Positions 60,131 to 64,000 of a stretch of 64,000 nucleotides of DNA are shown here, piece by piece. The stretch spans positions 907 to 64,906 of the forward strand of contig LNAC01000746.1 of assembly GCA_002007465.1 (NCBI GenBank), written 5' to 3'. Position 1 is the stretch's first letter. Every line of letters begins with the position of its first letter. The DNA is from Ailurus styani. Lineage: Eukaryota; Chordata; Mammalia; Carnivora; Ailuridae. Under the pieces are notes generated by a model. That model was not told the origin of the DNA. It was given only the letters and a program-made list of their open reading frames with translations, and did no database searches. A program made the translations under genes and the position numbers.

Positions 60131-61436
60131 TGTCACTAACAACCGAGATTCTTTGCCTCACTGCATGCAGTTTCTTATCCAAAGATCAGCTGCTATTAGA
60201 ATTCTCCTCATGCTCATGAGACAATTGTCAATAGCAATCAGAGCCACGCATTTTCTTGCTTACAACTTCTCTCTTAATAAAGCAAGGACAAAGTTTACCA
60301 GAAGATTCCAACAAACCTTTACTTGAATTTCAGGCAAGTTGGGTATCTCAACCATAACTGGCAAAAGGGATAAGTTTATCCTCAGACCAATCAGGTTCAA
60401 ACCTTGAGTCGAGAACAATTTCCCAACTTGCCTTGCTATAACTTGATGGAAATGAGATGCCAAGAGTGCTGAAGAATCAGCCACAGTGATCACTACTGCC
60501 ACTACACAACATCAGCAGCAACCTTGACTCGAGTGCACAGACTAGGGTGCAAAATCTGTGTGCAAGATTCAAGCCATTCTTCCAGCTCCTCCCCAGCTCT
60601 AGTGTTAGCAACACTCCCCTACATCTCAGTTCTGATGCCCCTCCATGTGTTACCCAACAGGAGGAGGGGAGGTCACATTTTTGGGGAACAGGGGAGTAGA
60701 TGGAGAAGGCATCAGAAAAGAGGCCACATTTATATTTGTATCAAAATCACCTAGGAAGTGCCTTGGAAATAGAGGTTCCTGGCTACAACCCAAGATATAC
60801 TAAATCAGAACCTTAAATAAAAATTAAAGGAAAAAAAACCAGAATGAGGTGAAAAATAAGTTTACAGACCTAAGAAAATAAAGGTCAAAAATACACGATT
60901 ATAGAATTAATAATTAAATCAAAAACTGTAAGAAACAAAGTAGACAAAGACATGTGTACATGAATTAATGAAGAGGAGAGAAGAAAAAAAAAGCAAAAGA
61001 TAGTGTATATAAGGGCTTCATTAGAAGTTCGGAAGAAAAACTTAAGATGGGGTGAGGAACTGAAGAAGTCTTCCCCTTGTGGTACAAACTTGGAGAGGGA
61101 AGCAGCAGCTTCTATAGGAAAGGTACAATGCCTCATTCAGTTCCTTTTTCCCTATCTCTCCTAAGGATCAAAAACTTAAGAAGCTGGGAAAGGGGTAGCA
61201 AACCCTACTATCCACAAAGCACAGGTTAAAACACAATAACATTGGGAATTCAGAGGGGAGAAATCATCCTCTGCTCAGCCTATAACATATCCTCTACCCT
61301 AAAGAAAGGATAGGTAATTAAAGGCACCATCCTAAGAACAAGGGACACCTGCACCTGCCTACAACTGATACTGAACAAAGGCAAGAGAGAATGCACTCCC
61401 ACCCCCAACTGGTTAAGAAGTAACATAATTACATAG
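60131..61436. other. unassigned stretch
   Basis: No exon was recognised. 60.73-60.82 kb carries a weak DNA-transposon-like motif (aaaatcacctaggaagtgcc). Confidence 0.4.
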
Positions 61437-61645
61437 GGCACCTAGGTGGCTCAGTCTTTAAGTGTCTGCCTTCGAGTCCTGGGATCGAGCATTGGGCTCC
61501 CTGCTCAGTGGGAAGCCTGCTTCTCCCTCTCCCACTCCCCCTGCTTGTGTTCCCTCTCTTGCTGTGTCTTTCTCTGTCAAATAAATAAATAAAATCTTAA
61601 AAAAAAAGAAGTCAAATAAATAAATAAAATCTTAAAAAAAAAGAA
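61437..61645 (+). mobile_element. CAN-SINE with duplicated tail
   Basis: Plus-strand copy with a short internal deletion in the head. The 35-base tail unit (61576-61610) is repeated exactly at 61611-61645. Confidence 0.9.
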
Positions 61646-61649
61646 GTTC

Positions 61650-62087
61650 TTATCTTACAAATAAGAGCACTCTATTACTGGGGAATAAACAAGGTCATGG
61701 ACAGGAACCTTCTCTGAGGTGCAGGTGTAATGGGGAGATTTAAGCAAAGGGTAGACATTGAAATAAAAACTTTGGCATTTTCCATTCTAAGCACAAGGTA
61801 ACAATACAGGAATTTGAAGCTGGTGATACACTAAGAGTAAGCACAGCAACATCAAAACCGAAATCCTGCTCAATCCCTAACTAAATTGATTCAACTCATC
61901 AGACTGAAGGCCTACAAAAGGAAGACATATATCTATTCCTATTTACCTCAGTCTCTAGAACACAAGATATCCAGATTTCAACAAAGAAATTATATGCACA
62001 CAAAGAAGCAAGTAAAAAAAAAGGCAAGAGATAAAGCAATAAAAAGAACCAGACAGAGATATGACATGTATCTTAAAACTATCAGAC
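61650..62087 (+). mobile_element. older LINE-1/HAL1-like host, left part
   Basis: A-rich plus-strand text (gaacacaagatatccagattt-type, aaagaagcaagtaaaaaaaa) that continues after the younger LINE-1 insertion. Diverged. Confidence 0.5.
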
Positions 62088-63015
62088 AATAGAGTTGAGA
62101 GTCCAATCTCAACACCCAAAAAAACAGATAATCAAGTCAAAAAATGGGTAGAAGACATGAACAGACACTTCCCCAAAGAAGATATACAAATGGCTAACAG
62201 ACATATGAAAAAGTGTCCATCATCAATATCCATCAGAGAAGTTCAAATCAAAACTATACTGAGATACAACCTTACACCAGTTAGAATGGCAAAAATTGAC
62301 AAGACAAGAAATAACAAATGTTGGAGAAGTTGTGGAGAAAGGGAAAACCTCTTACACTGTTGGTGGGAATGCAAGCTGCTACAGTCACTTTGGAAAATAG
62401 TGTGGAGGTTCCTCAAAAAATTAAAAACAGAGCTACCCTATGACACAGCATTTGCACTACTGGGTATTTACCCCAAAGATACAGATGGAGTGAAAAGAAG
62501 GGGCACATGCATCCCAATGTTCATAGCCATAATGTCCACAATAGCCAAACTGTGGAAGGAGTCAAGATGCCCTTCAACAGATGGATAAAGAAGATATGGT
62601 CCATTTATACAATGGAATATTACTCAGCCATCAGAAAGGATGAATACCCAACTTTTGCATCAACATGGATGGGACACCAGGAGATTATGCTAAGTGAAAT
62701 AAGCAGAGGAAGCCAATTATCATATGGTTTCATTTATTTGTGGAACATAAGGAATAGCATGGAGGACACTGGGAGAAGGAAGGGAAAAATGAATGGGGAG
62801 AAATCAGAGTGGGAGACGAACCATGAGAGACTATGGACTCTGGGAAACAAACAGAGGGTTTTAGAAGGGAGGGTATAGGGGGATGGGTGAACCTGGTGAT
62901 GGGTATTAAGGAGTGCATGGATTGCATGGAGCACTGGTTGTTATATGCAAACTCATGGAACTCTACATCAAAAACTAATGATGTACTCTATGGTGACTAA
63001 CATAACACAATAAAA
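62088..63015 (+). mobile_element. 5'-truncated LINE-1, comparatively young
   Basis: 928 bases: the ORF2 C-terminal region is open for most of its length (residues such as [35 protein letters not shown]), followed by the 3' UTR. The perfect 13-base repeat aaaactatcagac lies at 62075-62087 and 63016-63028. Frameshifted near 62.5 kb, so non-functional. Confidence 0.94.
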
Positions 63016-63028
63016 AAAACTATCAGAC

Positions 63029-63720
63029 GATTTTAAATAACTAAGATCAAAGCTAAAGGCTTCAGTGGAAAAGTGGACAACATGCATAAACAAATGGGGA
63101 ATTTCATCAGAGATATGGACACCACAAAAAACCAAGCAGAAATCCTAAAAATGAAAAATATTAAAATAAAGAATGCTATCAATGGGCTTATCTATAGGCT
63201 TGATACAGACAAGAAAAGAATCAAAAACCTTAAAAATAGGTCAACAGGCATTACTCAAACTGAAAGAGAAAAAAGAGTCAGGGAAGGCAGAGAAGACACC
63301 ATCCAAGGGCTACACCCCAATATCACACAGACTAATATTCCTATAACTGGAATCTCAAAATAGAATGGAGAAAGGGTGAGGATGGGAGGAATTGGGCAGA
63401 AGAAATATCTGAAATGACAATGGTTGGGAATCTTCCAAAATGAATGAAAGACACCAACCATCAGATATAAAAGCTCATCATAAACAATACAATTAAGAAG
63501 ACAACCCAGAATCCTATAACCAGCACAATGTCTTTCAGAAAAAATGAAGGAGAAATAAATACTTTTACAGACCAATACTAAGAGTTCATTAGCACACCTG
63601 CACCATAAGAAATGTTCAAGGAAGATCTTTAGGTGGAAGGAATATATTATAGAATAGGAAACTGGATCTATGCACAGAAATGAAGAGTTCTAAAGATTCC
63701 ATAAATGTAGCTAAATATAA
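63029..63720 (+). mobile_element. older LINE-1/HAL1-like host, right part
   Basis: A 96-codon frame at 63073-63363 resembles the charged coiled-coil and RRM-proximal part of LINE-1 ORF1 (R-L-D-T-D-K-K-R-I-K-N-L). It is followed by HAL1-style 3' text (aagaaatgttcaaggaagat; ctggatctatgcacagaaat). A relic, not a host gene. Confidence 0.65.
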
Positions 63721-64000
63721 AATTCATTTTTCCCTTAATTTTCACTTCTCTGAAGGGCTATCTAAAACAAAAGCAGTAAATATGTATCTCATGATTATTA
63801 TTATGTAAAATTAAAACATTTTCTTGTTATATAAAATTAAAATGACAACAATTGCACAAAAAATGGATGGAAGAATTAGGGAGATGCCATTGGATGGTCC
63901 TTATACCACATGTGAAGTGATATAATGTTACTTGAAGATAGAAAAAACAGACTGTGAGAAATTAAAGACGTATATTATAAATTCTAGGGTGACCAAGAGA
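63721..64000. other. AT-rich right edge
   Basis: Probably the diverged end of the LINE-like element. No gene seen. Confidence 0.4.

Noticed and set aside
62061..62878. 175- and 123-residue plus-strand ORFs as host genes
   Set aside because: They are the C-terminal part of LINE-1 ORF2 in a truncated, frameshifted copy with a target-site duplication.
56628..64000. Upstream PTPN20 exons
   Set aside because: I searched the minus strand for the acidic N-terminal region and found no convincing splice-bounded frame; they are probably beyond the window.

Overview
The window is nuclear DNA from a carnivoran mammal. The diagnosis rests on about twenty tRNA-Lys-type CAN-SINE copies (head beginning near GGCGCCTGGGTGGCTCAG, CT-rich body, AAATAAATAAAATCTT tail) and on carnivore LINE-1 sequence. 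Several SINEs (18.8, 22.7, 23.9 and 34.7 kb) carry a 'GATCACAAGTAGGCAGAGAG' body variant that I associate with mustelids (ferret, mink, marten group). The family assignment is an inference. There is no bacterial, plasmid, CRISPR or operon content.

One protein-coding gene is securely recognisable: PTPN20, a non-receptor protein tyrosine phosphatase, on the minus strand. Six coding exons were placed by translation and splice sites, from 56,627 down to the stop codon at 27,648. Two are too short for an ORF search (63 and 60 bases). The reading phases match across all five introns. Joined, they give about 303 codons holding the whole catalytic domain: KNRY phosphotyrosine loop, WPD loop, HCSAGVGRTG signature and the Q-loop glutamine. 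The 5' exons and promoter were not found and probably lie beyond the right edge. I see no frameshift, nonsense codon or lost catalytic residue.

Layout. 1-0.4 kb: 5' end of a minus-strand LINE-1 running off the left edge. 0.4-16.9 kb: comparatively GC-rich flank with SINEs, LINE-1 pieces, a (CA)21 run next to a ~390-base pyrimidine tract, and no recognised gene. 17-27.6 kb: AT-rich, mostly old LINE-1 on the minus strand, with microsatellites and SINEs. 27.6-56.6 kb: PTPN20. Its introns hold LINE-1, L2 and MIR copies, a MER5-like element and, in the 12.3-kb intron, a decayed ERV-L-type endogenous retrovirus. 56.6-64 kb: upstream intron or 5' flank, with SINEs and a young LINE-1 inserted in an older LINE-1/HAL1-like element.

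I did not find a novel biological system. The observations most worth checking are the complete catalytic module built from tiny exons, duplications abutting single Ns that look like assembly joins, a double SINE inside one target-site duplication, a LINE-1 insertion in a SINE tail, a LINE-1 fragment with only its 5' end yet flanked by a target-site duplication, and a microsatellite-like polypyrimidine tract serving the exon that encodes the active site.
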